From Clostridia bacterium (GTDB lineage Bacteria; Bacillota; Clostridia; Oscillospirales; Acutalibacteraceae): a stretch of 34,674 nt of DNA. The stretch covers positions 1 through 34,674 of the forward strand of contig JAFQQM010000025.1 in the NCBI GenBank assembly GCA_017410585.1, given 5' to 3'. Under the pieces are notes generated by a model that saw only the letters and a program-made list of their open reading frames with translations, was not told the origin of the DNA and did not search any database. Position 1 is the first letter of the stretch. The number at the start of each line of letters is the position of its first letter. A program made the position numbers and the translations under genes. This document shows positions 15,404 through 23,746 of the stretch, piece by piece.

Positions 15404-17656
15404 TTGAAAAAGAAAATAGCGGCGTTGGTGTTGCGTGTTCTCAGCGCGGTGCTGATCGTCGGCTTGGTCGTGGCGCTGTTGCTCAAGGCTTCGCAGACGG
15501 CTGAGTTGGACGTGGCACAGAAGGAAGAAAAGCGCCCCATCTCCTTTACGGCTAACGTCGGTCAGACCGACGAACTGCAATTGGTGTCGGAAAACGACCG
15601 TTATGCGCTGTATGCCAACTTGTGTGACCCGACCATCCGATTGGTGCGGAAGAGTGACGGTGCGGCGGTGGACAGCCGACCGGCCGGTATGGAGGAGATG
15701 CCCGACCTCAAAAAGGCGGTGCAACTGACCTTGTCCTCCTTGCTCAACATCCGCTATGCCGACCGTGATTCCAACATTACCGAGGTCAATAGTATGGCGG
15801 GTAGCGTTTCCCGCAAAAACTTTGCCGCCACCACCATCGCCGGCGGCGTGCGCTATGATTTCTATTTTGCCAACGAAGGATTTTTGGTTCCGTTGGAACT
15901 GACCTTGACCGAAGACGGTCTGCAAGCATCGGTGCCGCTGGAGGATATTCAAGAGGCGTCCGACTCGGTCAAACTGACCGAGATCCTTCCGTTGCCCAAT
16001 TTCGGTGCCGGTCCGGTCGGTTCGGGTGGCTATGCCGTGGTGCCGGATGGCAGCGGCGCACTCATTCCGTACGAATACGGGCTTTCCGATTACAGCCAAC
16101 GCCTTTACGGTGAAGATGCCGCCGTCGGACAGACGGTCGGCACGGCACCGACCCAAACGGCCCGCCTGCCGGTTTTCGGCTTTACCGGTCCCTCGTCGGC
16201 AACCGTCGGTATCATCACGGCGGGCGATGCCCGTGCGCGCGTGGCGGCGAAATCCGCAACGACGCGTTCTCCCTTCACCACCGTTTCGGCGGAGTTTATC
16301 TACCGCGAACGCCTGCTCATCGACGTGGGTAACCGCACTTTCGAATCGACGCAGGCCAATATGTTTGAACCGGCGCATTGCGCGCTGGAACGCTTTACGG
16401 TGGAATACCGTATGGCGGCGCAACCCGATTACGTCGGTATGGCCAATACCTACCGCGACTATTTGATGACCGAAAAGCAGATGACCGCCACCGCCGATTC
16501 GTCGGCGTTGCAATTGCAGGTGATCGGCGGTGTGATGCATGAGGAGAGTATCCTCGGTATTCCGGTCGACCGTGTGTTGCCGGTGACCGCCTATGCCGAC
16601 GTGCAGGCGATGGTCGAGGCTTTTGCTAAACAGGGAGTCACCGATCTGACGATGGATTATCTGTATTGGGCTAAGGCCGGCACGGAACATCGTCTGACGG
16701 TGGATATGAAAGCAGAGACCCGCTTGGGCGGTAAAAAAGACTTGCGGCAGTTGCTTTCGCAACTTCCCGATGGCGTCAAGTTGTATTTCGACTTAAACGC
16801 CACCGATCTGATGCATAACCAAAGTGGTTATTCCACGCTGTATTCTACGGCACAAAACGTAAAAAAAGAGCCGCTGACCCGCCAGCAATTTTATTTGAGC
16901 ACCTACCGTGTCCGCACCGATGCGGCCAAGGTGTTTCTGCTCAATCCTTTGGAATTGCCCGCGTTGTTGGAAAGGTGGAGCGGCAAAGCCGACCGCTGGT
17001 TGGCGGACGGTATGACCGGTTTCTCGGCCAACGGTCTGGCCGGTGAGATCTATTCCCATTTCGGCGACGATCCCATCGACCGTGGCAGCGCACAGGCGCT
17101 GTGGGAGAGCAGTTTGCAGAGCATTGCCGACAAAGCCGAAAACGGATTGTTGCTGTCGGCGGCCAATGCGTATGCCCTGCCGTATGCATCGGTGGTGCAA
17201 TCGGTTCCGACCGAACACAGCCGTTTTTATTGTGAACGGCGCGCGATTCCGTTTTATGCCATTGCTCTGCACGGGCTGGTGGATATGAGCGTCGCCCCCA
17301 TCAACGGCGGCGAAGGCAACCAACGCCTGCTGCAGGCGGTCGAGGGCGGTCTGTCCCTCTGCTACGCGCTCGGCTGGCAAAACACCGACCAATTAAAAAA
17401 TACGGCCGGTGAGCAATACAACTATATTTCTGCCGCCGATTGGTTGGAACCGGCCGCCACACAGCAGAAGGCGTTGCAGGCGTACGTGGCGGCGGTCAGC
17501 GGTCAAGCCATTACCGCCCATATCGAATTGGCAGAGGGCGTCTATCGCACCGAATTTGCTAACGGCGCGTGGGCGATCGTTAACTACACCGCGACGGCGG
17601 TCACGGCGGGGGAGACCACCGTGCCGGCAGAGGGTTACGTAACCGGCGGTTATTAA
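15404..17656 (+). CDS. DUF5696 family membrane-anchored extracellular protein
   Basis: This protein of 750 residues has a single N-terminal hydrophobic helix (about 6-28) acting as signal anchor, so the bulk is outside the cell. The PDGSGALIPYEYG segment near residue 214 and the later MTGFSANGLAGEIYSHFGDD and FYAIALHGLVDMS stretches match what I remember of DUF5696, a family seen beside sugar ABC transporters in Bacillota. Its fold and enzymatic role are not established to my knowledge. A barrel-like glycosidase fold is possible. TTG 15404 is preferred, 8 bases after AGGAGG; ATG 15398 would be only 2 bases away. It follows the propeller protein by 35 bases and precedes permease pair 2. Confidence 0.82.
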   Translation: MKKKIAALVLRVLSAVLIVGLVVALLLKASQTAELDVAQKEEKRPISFTANVGQTDELQLVSENDRYALYANLCDPTIRLVRKSDGAAVDSRPAGMEEMPDLKKAVQLTLSSLLNIRYADRDSNITEVNSMAGSVSRKNFAATTIAGGVRYDFYFANEGFLVPLELTLTEDGLQASVPLEDIQEASDSVKLTEILPLPNFGAGPVGSGGYAVVPDGSGALIPYEYGLSDYSQRLYGEDAAVGQTVGTAPTQTARLPVFGFTGPSSATVGIITAGDARARVAAKSATTRSPFTTVSAEFIYRERLLIDVGNRTFESTQANMFEPAHCALERFTVEYRMAAQPDYVGMANTYRDYLMTEKQMTATADSSALQLQVIGGVMHEESILGIPVDRVLPVTAYADVQAMVEAFAKQGVTDLTMDYLYWAKAGTEHRLTVDMKAETRLGGKKDLRQLLSQLPDGVKLYFDLNATDLMHNQSGYSTLYSTAQNVKKEPLTRQQFYLSTYRVRTDAAKVFLLNPLELPALLERWSGKADRWLADGMTGFSANGLAGEIYSHFGDDPIDRGSAQALWESSLQSIADKAENGLLLSAANAYALPYASVVQSVPTEHSRFYCERRAIPFYAIALHGLVDMSVAPINGGEGNQRLLQAVEGGLSLCYALGWQNTDQLKNTAGEQYNYISAADWLEPAATQQKALQAYVAAVSGQAITAHIELAEGVYRTEFANGAWAIVNYTATAVTAGETTVPAEGYVTGGY

Positions 17657-17681
17657 TTCCGTTTAGAAAGGAGGAAGACCT

Positions 17682-18581
17682 GTGAAACGAAAAGGCGGAC
17701 GCTCGCTGGAACGCCAGCGAGCCAAATGGGGTTGGCTGTTTTTGTCCCCGTGGATCCTCGGTATCTCGCTCTTTTTCGTGTGGCCGATGATCCAGACGGT
17801 GATCTATTCGTTCAGCAAACTGACGGTTGGCCCCAACGGGTTTGAGACCTCCTTTGTCGGTGCGGAAAACTACCTGTATTTCTTCACCGATAACTCCTTC
17901 TTCTATAACAATCTGGTCACCTCTCTGTGGGAGGCGATCCCCAGCACGCTGTTGATCATTACTTTTAGTACGATGATCGCCTTGTTGCTGAAAGAGCAAT
18001 TTCCCCTGCGCGGTCTGGCGCGTGCGGTCTTTTTCCTGCCGGTCATCATTGCCTCCGGTCCGGTCATCAGCATTTTGGAAACGCAGGTGATGGGAAACGG
18101 TGCGGCGATGGGTGCCGAAACCGCTACTCATCTGTTCCAAGCCCCCGACCTGACGCTGGTGTTTGCCGACCTCGGCGTGCCGGAAAAGATACTGGAAAGT
18201 ATCACCGGCATTATCAACGAGATCTTCGATCTGATGTGGAAGTCCGGCGTGCAGATCCTGCTGATGCTGTCGGCGGTCAACAACATTCCGGGCAGTTTCT
18301 ATGAGGTGGCGATGATGGAAGGTGCCACCGCATGGGAAAAATTCTGGAAGATCACCTTGCCCACCGTATCACCGACGCTGGTGGTGGTCGTGATCTATAC
18401 GTTGATCGATAATTTCGTCGGCTACGACAATCTGATGATCCAGATGATCACCGACTACTATAAAGATACCCATTATGCCTACAGTTCGACGGTCGGCTTG
18501 ATCTATTGCGTCTGTGTGCTGGCGGTGGTGGGTCTTGTCAGTTGGATCTTGTCCCGCGTAGCGTTTTACTCGGCGGAATGA
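17682..18581 (+). CDS. Sugar ABC transporter permease (MalF/LacF type), pair 2
   Basis: This permease of 299 residues has six helices, with an EAA loop reading EVAMMEGATAW...KITLPTVSPT near residue 207. The usual Asp of the motif is Glu here. A long extracytoplasmic stretch (about 125-185) separates the middle helices. GTG 17682 has AAAGGAGG upstream. It is the first half of a second complete channel in the same operon, paired with 18606. Confidence 0.92.
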   Translation: MKRKGGRSLERQRAKWGWLFLSPWILGISLFFVWPMIQTVIYSFSKLTVGPNGFETSFVGAENYLYFFTDNSFFYNNLVTSLWEAIPSTLLIITFSTMIALLLKEQFPLRGLARAVFFLPVIIASGPVISILETQVMGNGAAMGAETATHLFQAPDLTLVFADLGVPEKILESITGIINEIFDLMWKSGVQILLMLSAVNNIPGSFYEVAMMEGATAWEKFWKITLPTVSPTLVVVVIYTLIDNFVGYDNLMIQMITDYYKDTHYAYSSTVGLIYCVCVLAVVGLVSWILSRVAFYSAE

Positions 18582-18605
18582 TTTTTGCGAAAGGAGGGAC
18601 CTCCC

Positions 18606-19526
18606 TTGGATTGGTCCAGACGTTCTCTGTTATATAAGCGGCGGTTGCTGGGATTCGGCGGCGGTCTTCTCCGCACGATCTTTCTGCTCGGCGTCGGCTA
18701 CGTAACGCTGTATCCGCTGTTGCTGATGATCTCCACCTCGTTTATGTCGGTCTCGGATACCTTGGATGCCACGGTGGTGTGGTTGCCATCGGGTCTCAAC
18801 TGGTTTAACTTCCAAAAGGCGTTTGAATTGATGCGATACGGCGAAGCGCTGAAAAACACCGTCAAACTGGTGATCCCCTGCGTGTTGCTTCAGGTCTGCT
18901 CCTGTGTGTTCATCGCTTACGGTTTCGCCCGTTTCAAACTGCCGGGGTTGTCGGTGCTGTTTGGATTGTTGCTGTTTAACATCATCGTGCCGTCTAACTG
19001 CTATATCACGCCGGTGTACGTGCTGATGACCGAACTCAAGTTGATCAATACGCCGTGGCAATTCTATCTGCAGGCTTTGCTTGGCGTCGGCGTGCGCTCG
19101 GCGCTGTACATTTTCATTATCCGTCAGTTTTATCGCACCATGCCCAAGGAATTGGAGGAGGCCGCCTGCATCGACGGTTGCAATCCCATCCAGACCTTCC
19201 TGCGCATTATGGTGCCGAACATCCGACCGGCCATCCTCACCGTTTCGGTGCTGTCGCTGGTCTGGTATTACAACGACTTTTCGATGATGGGGATGTTGCT
19301 AAACGGCAACTATCCGCTGTCGGTGGTCATTACGTCGGTTGGTTCCACGTTGGATTCCAATATGCAGTATCTGACCGGTCAGGCGATCAGCGCCGATCTG
19401 AAGATCCTGCGGGCATCCATTTTGGCGGCGGCGTGTCTCATCGTGGTATTGCCGATCACGGCGGTGTATGCGCTGGTCCAGCGTCATTTCACCGAAGGGA
19501 TCGAACGAACCGGTATTGTGGGGTAA
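18606..19526 (+). CDS. Carbohydrate ABC transporter permease (MalG/LacG type), pair 2
   Basis: This permease of 306 residues has six helices and the EAA loop EEAACIDGCNPI...IMVPNIRPA. TTG 18606 is chosen because AGGAGG (18592-18597) lies 8 bases upstream; the in-frame TTG at 18585 precedes the ribosome site. It forms the second channel with 17682 and probably takes substrate from the lipoprotein at 20917. No ATPase gene is present here either. Confidence 0.92.
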   Translation: MDWSRRSLLYKRRLLGFGGGLLRTIFLLGVGYVTLYPLLLMISTSFMSVSDTLDATVVWLPSGLNWFNFQKAFELMRYGEALKNTVKLVIPCVLLQVCSCVFIAYGFARFKLPGLSVLFGLLLFNIIVPSNCYITPVYVLMTELKLINTPWQFYLQALLGVGVRSALYIFIIRQFYRTMPKELEEAACIDGCNPIQTFLRIMVPNIRPAILTVSVLSLVWYYNDFSMMGMLLNGNYPLSVVITSVGSTLDSNMQYLTGQAISADLKILRASILAAACLIVVLPITAVYALVQRHFTEGIERTGIVG

Positions 19527-19531
19527 GTCAA

Positions 19532-20881
19532 ATGAAAAGAATAATGGCATTATCAATCGTATGTTGTTTGCTTCTGGCAGCCTGTCAGCCGGCCGATCAG
19601 CCGGCCGATGGGGATAAGACGACCACTTCGTCCTCGGTAACGACGGTGCCTTCGTCCACGACGGACAGCACCGGAAGCGGAACCGGTGGCACGTCGGGCA
19701 GTGGCACGTCGGGGTCTTCTTCCACCGTGACGACCGGTTCGAACAGTACGACCGGTTCCACCGGTCGCCCCTCTTCGTCATCGACCAAAAAGACGACCAC
19801 TACGACCACCAAGACGACCCGCCCGACAGTACAATTGGAGGGAAGCGATATGCAACTGTTGCAGAAGATCGTGGATACCGAAAACGCGTGGTTGGCTTCG
19901 ATGCAGTTGGATAACGGTGCCTTCCCGATGACCCCCACCACTTCGGGTACCGTCAAGGTGACGCCGTATTTTTCGGATTTTGCGGCCTTGTCGTTGCTCA
20001 ATCAGCCGGAACAATATGCCGGCGCGGTCAAGAAATATATGGAATGGCATTTTGACCACCTCAACACCGCCCAGCAGGACTACAACCGCGTTGACGGTAC
20101 CATCTACGATTACAATATCAGCGTCTCCAACGGCAAGGTGACGGGGGAGACCTCGCTGGGGTCGTACGATTCCACCGATTCGTATGCGGCCATGTTCCTT
20201 ATCGTGTTGCAGAAGTACGTAGAAAAGACCGGCGATACGGCGTACGTCATCAGCCGTACGGCGGATATTGAGCGAATCGTCAATGCGCTGTTTGCCACGA
20301 TGTCGGGCGATCTGACGCTGGCCAAGCCGGATTACGCCATCAAGTATCTGATGGATAACTGTGAGGTATACGAGGGTATGGTGGCCGGTGCCAAGTTGTA
20401 TAAGGATACGCTGGTGCCTGCCGGCGGGTCATCGGCGACTCGCGATAAACTGGCAAACGGTGCCGAAACGGTGAAGAACGCCATTGAAAATCGGATGTGG
20501 TCGGCGAAGGGCGGTTATTACCATCCCGCCCTCGGCGCGGACAATGCGGTGGCGTGGAATTTTTCGTGGAACGATTATTATCCCTCTGCGACCTCCCAGA
20601 CCTTCCTGATCCTGCACGGTCTGCTGGATCCGTCGAGCGACCGCGCCAAGTCGCTGTACGACAAGTTCTGCCAGTACGTGGATTGGGAGAACTTCAATCA
20701 CCCCGATACGTTCTATTGGGGATCCAACGTACTGACTGCGGCGATGATGGGGGATTACACCAGCGCGAAGGTCTACTTTACCAACTATGAGCGCGTGATG
20801 AAACGGCATGCGTATCCGCTGTATAATGCGGATGCGGCGCGTGTATGTATGGCGGCATACCTGTTCCTTGAAATGGCGTAA
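19532..20881 (+). CDS. Lipoprotein with Ser/Thr linker and probable (alpha/alpha)6-barrel enzyme domain
   Basis: This exported protein of 449 residues has a lipobox (LLLAAC, lipidated Cys18). A low-complexity Ser/Thr/Gly linker spans about 19-105, ending in KKTTTTTTKTTRP. A helical globular domain covers 108-449. It has repeated helix pairs and aromatic/acidic segments (YFSDFAALSLL, MEWHFDHLN, YDSTDSYAAMFLIVLQKY, NFSWNDYYPSATSQTFLI, WGSNVLTAAMM), a pattern resembling alpha/alpha-toroid glycan hydrolases or lyases. I cannot assign a GH or PL family. The start is 5 bases after the permease stop with a weak ribosome site, suggesting translational coupling. It probably trims the glycan at the membrane before import; this is inference. 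Confidence 0.78.
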   Translation: MKRIMALSIVCCLLLAACQPADQPADGDKTTTSSSVTTVPSSTTDSTGSGTGGTSGSGTSGSSSTVTTGSNSTTGSTGRPSSSSTKKTTTTTTKTTRPTVQLEGSDMQLLQKIVDTENAWLASMQLDNGAFPMTPTTSGTVKVTPYFSDFAALSLLNQPEQYAGAVKKYMEWHFDHLNTAQQDYNRVDGTIYDYNISVSNGKVTGETSLGSYDSTDSYAAMFLIVLQKYVEKTGDTAYVISRTADIERIVNALFATMSGDLTLAKPDYAIKYLMDNCEVYEGMVAGAKLYKDTLVPAGGSSATRDKLANGAETVKNAIENRMWSAKGGYYHPALGADNAVAWNFSWNDYYPSATSQTFLILHGLLDPSSDRAKSLYDKFCQYVDWENFNHPDTFYWGSNVLTAAMMGDYTSAKVYFTNYERVMKRHAYPLYNADAARVCMAAYLFLEMA

Positions 20882-20916
20882 CAGGTTGCAAAATAGAGAT
20901 TAAAGGAGAGAATTTT

Positions 20917-22215
20917 ATGCGTAATTGGAAACGGTTAGCGGCTCTGTTGCTGGCGATGGCTATGCTTTTGTGCCTGTGTGCTTGCGGTGAAGATAAACCG
21001 GCCGGCGGCAACGAAGGCGGCGGTACGGGAGATGCGGACCGCGATGCCAAGATCTTGGCCGAGCCGAAAGAGATCAGTTTTATCGTCCCCGGCTACGACG
21101 GCACCGATGAGGAAAGCCCGTATTATAAGGCGATCAGCGAACTGGAAACCAAATACGGTAAGAAGGTGACCGTTATGCAGGCGGTCGGCGATCAGACCTG
21201 GAACCAGAAGGTTGCCGCTCAGGTTGCCGCGAAAGATCCGATCGACGTGTTCTACGTTTCCATCAGCGAATACCTCAATATGTATCAGAAGGGGTATATG
21301 AAAGCGGTGGATGAGTATATCGATCTGACCCAGCCGTGGCATCAGTTGTCGGTGATGGACGATTACGTTAAGTTTGACGGCAAGTATTATGCCGGCCACG
21401 TGACCGCCACCGCGTACGTCATCTACTATAACCGCGACCTGCTTATCAACAACGGCTACGGCGCGGATGAACCGATGGATCTGTACAATGCCGGTGAGTG
21501 GACTTGGGAAAAATTTGTGGAGATCTGCCGCGAATGCACCGATGAGACCGCCGGTATCGTCGGTATCGAGAATATGTTTGATGAGGTGTTTCAGGCATCC
21601 AATATGTGCCGTGCGGTGGATTTCGTTGATGGCAAGTATAAGCTGAACATCCGCTCTGCCGAGATGCGCAAGACGCTGGAGATGGTGCAGGATATTTTCT
21701 ATACCAACAAGATCTGCGGCGTCGGTTACGTCACCGGTCAGAACAAGTTCCTGAAAGGCAAGTCGGTGTTCCACGGTGCTTATGCCTACGAAGAGGCGAC
21801 CTTTGCCGGTCTGAAGCAGAGCGGCGTGGTCTCGCTTGATTTCGGTGTGGCGCCGTTTCCGGTCGGCCCGAACAATCCCGATAAGAAAAACTTCGGTCAC
21901 TCCACCGGCTTTGCGATGGCCAGCGGTACCGATGCACCGTATACCGCCGGTATGCTGATCGACCTGATCGGTAAGTATCAGCATGAGAAGGAAAGCGAAG
22001 CGAAGGAACTGTTGCAAGAGGGTAGCAAGGAACTGTACGAGACGCTGGCCAAAGACCTGTACATTCCGTCTTATACCGACGGCGTGTTGGAACAGGGCTT
22101 CGGCGCGTTCTACCTGCTGTACTACATCCGCCAAGGTGACGACATCAATAAGGTGATCGGTGAATACGAGACCATTTATCAAAAGATGATCGACGATGCC
22201 AATGACTTACTGTGA
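20917..22215 (+). CDS. Extracellular sugar-binding lipoprotein (family-1 SBP)
   Basis: This lipoprotein of 432 residues has lipobox LCAC (Cys23), followed by a Gly-rich spacer and a family-1 solute-binding fold. Key segments are KEISFIVPGYDG, PIDVFYVSISEY, VIYYNRDLLINNGY and GEWTWEKFVEICREC, the last a hallmark of carbohydrate-binding proteins. ATG 20917 has TAAAGGAGAG upstream. It is the second binding protein of the operon and the normally anchored one, so it most likely serves permease pair 2. The ligand cannot be told from sequence. Confidence 0.93.
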   Translation: MRNWKRLAALLLAMAMLLCLCACGEDKPAGGNEGGGTGDADRDAKILAEPKEISFIVPGYDGTDEESPYYKAISELETKYGKKVTVMQAVGDQTWNQKVAAQVAAKDPIDVFYVSISEYLNMYQKGYMKAVDEYIDLTQPWHQLSVMDDYVKFDGKYYAGHVTATAYVIYYNRDLLINNGYGADEPMDLYNAGEWTWEKFVEICRECTDETAGIVGIENMFDEVFQASNMCRAVDFVDGKYKLNIRSAEMRKTLEMVQDIFYTNKICGVGYVTGQNKFLKGKSVFHGAYAYEEATFAGLKQSGVVSLDFGVAPFPVGPNNPDKKNFGHSTGFAMASGTDAPYTAGMLIDLIGKYQHEKESEAKELLQEGSKELYETLAKDLYIPSYTDGVLEQGFGAFYLLYYIRQGDDINKVIGEYETIYQKMIDDANDLL

Positions 22216-22232
22216 AAGGACGACCACGCCCT

Positions 22233-23513
22233 ATGACGACGCATTGCTATTTTACCCCCGTTCCCTCCCGCCGGATATCCACTAACGGCAGGGTCGAATT
22301 CCGTCTGGCCGCGGATGGCTGTTGCCGTGTGCGCGTGGCGGCTGTTTTTGCGGACGGTCGCCGTATGGAGGCGGGTTGCTTTGACCTGTTGCCGGACCAT
22401 CGGTTGGTCAAGGGGTATCCCGATACGACCGGTCTGCTCGGTCGATTTGTATGGGAACTGCAATTTGAGGATGAGAACGGCGAAGTGATCGAGACCTTGC
22501 GCCAACCGTATGAGATCGTGGCTTCTTCGGTCCATTCCACCTGCCTGTTGGACGGTTGCTGGATCAGCATCCGTCATTGGAGCCCGACCGAATCCCGCTA
22601 TTTTAAGGACGGTCTGGAGCAGATGACCGATGAGGATTGGCGGGAACACGTGTTCCAGATGCATCGTCTCGGGATCACCACGGTACTGATTCAAAACGTC
22701 TTTGACAGTGTGCATTACGTGCATCAGCACGATATGACGGCGGATACCTACGACGGCGAGGCGTTTTACGACAGTGCCTACGCACCGCGCCGTTTAGGTA
22801 TGAAGGAACACGATCCGCTGGAAGCCATTTTGTCGGCGGCGGACGAATGCGGTATGGCGGTATTTCCCGGCGTAGGGTTGTACGCGTGGTTTGATTTCTC
22901 GCCCGAATCGCTTAAATGGCATAAGCGGGTGGCCGCCGAATTGGTCGAGCGCTACGGTCATCACCATTCCTTCTACGGTTTTTACGTGTCGGAGGAGATC
23001 ATGGGGGCGCTGTATTACGGTTATCCGCCCGTCCCCGATGAGAAGTATAAGGATATTCAGGATTTCTTCCGTGAATTTTCCGCGTTTGCCCATGAACTGG
23101 CTCCTACCAAACCGGTGGCGCTGGCCCCCAACAACATCGATATGCATCTGTATCAGGATGAGTGGAAGGGCATTATGCAACATCTGGATATTTTGATTCC
23201 GTTTGCGTTTGCCCGCAGTGAGAATAACATCCCGCAGATCGCCGAGATGTGCCGGAAATGGGACGTCCACTTCTGGGTGGATATGGAGATCTTCCAATTC
23301 CCGTTTGATAACGGGGCGTTGCGTCCGAAGGACTTTGAGGGCCTGCTCAAGGAGATCCACGATTACGATATGCTCGAGCAGATCTACGGCTATCAATACA
23401 CCGGTATGCTCAATGAGCCGGGCAAAAACGACAAAGGCCTCGGCTTGGAAGAAACCGAGATCCTCTACGAGAAATTTTATCACTACCAGCGGAAGATTCG
23501 CGGTCTGGAGTAA
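22233..23513 (+). CDS. DUF4434-like TIM-barrel protein, probable glycoside hydrolase relative
   Basis: This protein of 426 residues has no signal peptide. A beta-rich N-terminal domain (about 5-100) precedes a TIM-barrel region (105-426) that starts with LDGCWISIRHW. It contains HRLGITTVLIQNVF, CGMAVFPGVGLYAWF, GFYVSEEIMGALYYG with a candidate acidic residue in SEE, and YQYTGMLNEPG near the end. It resembles DUF4434 proteins, which are related to glycoside hydrolases. Cytosolic location would suit cleavage of imported oligosaccharides. ATG 22233 has GAAAGGA about 12 bases upstream. A GTG at 22212 overlaps the previous stop but lacks its own ribosome site. It is the last gene of the operon before a strong terminator. 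Confidence 0.8.
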   Translation: MTTHCYFTPVPSRRISTNGRVEFRLAADGCCRVRVAAVFADGRRMEAGCFDLLPDHRLVKGYPDTTGLLGRFVWELQFEDENGEVIETLRQPYEIVASSVHSTCLLDGCWISIRHWSPTESRYFKDGLEQMTDEDWREHVFQMHRLGITTVLIQNVFDSVHYVHQHDMTADTYDGEAFYDSAYAPRRLGMKEHDPLEAILSAADECGMAVFPGVGLYAWFDFSPESLKWHKRVAAELVERYGHHHSFYGFYVSEEIMGALYYGYPPVPDEKYKDIQDFFREFSAFAHELAPTKPVALAPNNIDMHLYQDEWKGIMQHLDILIPFAFARSENNIPQIAEMCRKWDVHFWVDMEIFQFPFDNGALRPKDFEGLLKEIHDYDMLEQIYGYQYTGMLNEPGKNDKGLGLEETEILYEKFYHYQRKIRGLE

Positions 23514-23516
23514 AGA

Positions 23517-23554
23517 AAAAAAGGTTCGTTTGGCGATCCAAACGAACCTTTTTT
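23517..23554. terminator. Bidirectional terminator between the operon and the convergent small gene
   Basis: A 17-bp stem with a CGAT loop is flanked by A-runs on one side and T-runs on the other, with core AAGGTTCGTTTGG. It lies 3 bases after the DUF4434 stop and 3 bases after the stop of the minus-strand microprotein, so it serves both. Confidence 0.93.
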
Positions 23555-23557
23555 CTT

Positions 23558-23674
23558 TTACTTGCTGTTTTTCGCGTTGGTGGATTTACTCTGATTGGAA
23601 TTGCTGTTTTGGTTCTTGTTGCTGTTCTTCGCGTTCTGATTGCTGTTTTTGTTCTGATTGTTGTTCTTTGCCAT
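23558..23674 (-). CDS. 38-residue Asn/Lys/Ser-rich microprotein
   Basis: This small ORF begins MAKNNNQNKN and contains 15 Asn, 7 Lys, 7 Ser, 4 Gln, 3 Ala, 1 Thr and 1 Met. It has no hydrophobic (beyond Ala/Met), aromatic or acidic residue. It has a good ribosome site (GAGGAGGG, 7 bases before ATG) and ends 3 bases before a strong terminator, which supports it as a real gene despite its size. It lies 72 bases downstream of tmcAL on the same strand. The composition suggests a disordered cationic nucleic-acid-binding or spore-core type peptide. I recall similar short Asn-rich proteins in Clostridia, sometimes labelled spore-related, but cannot prove homology. Confidence 0.7.
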   Translation of the reverse strand: MAKNNNQNKNSNQNAKNSNKNQNSNSNQSKSTNAKNSK

Positions 23675-23746
23675 TCGTTATCCCTCCTCGTATGATTGCG
23701 GATCGCCCGCCGAGGATAGTGTAACCGCGAAAAACGACGTTATTCA

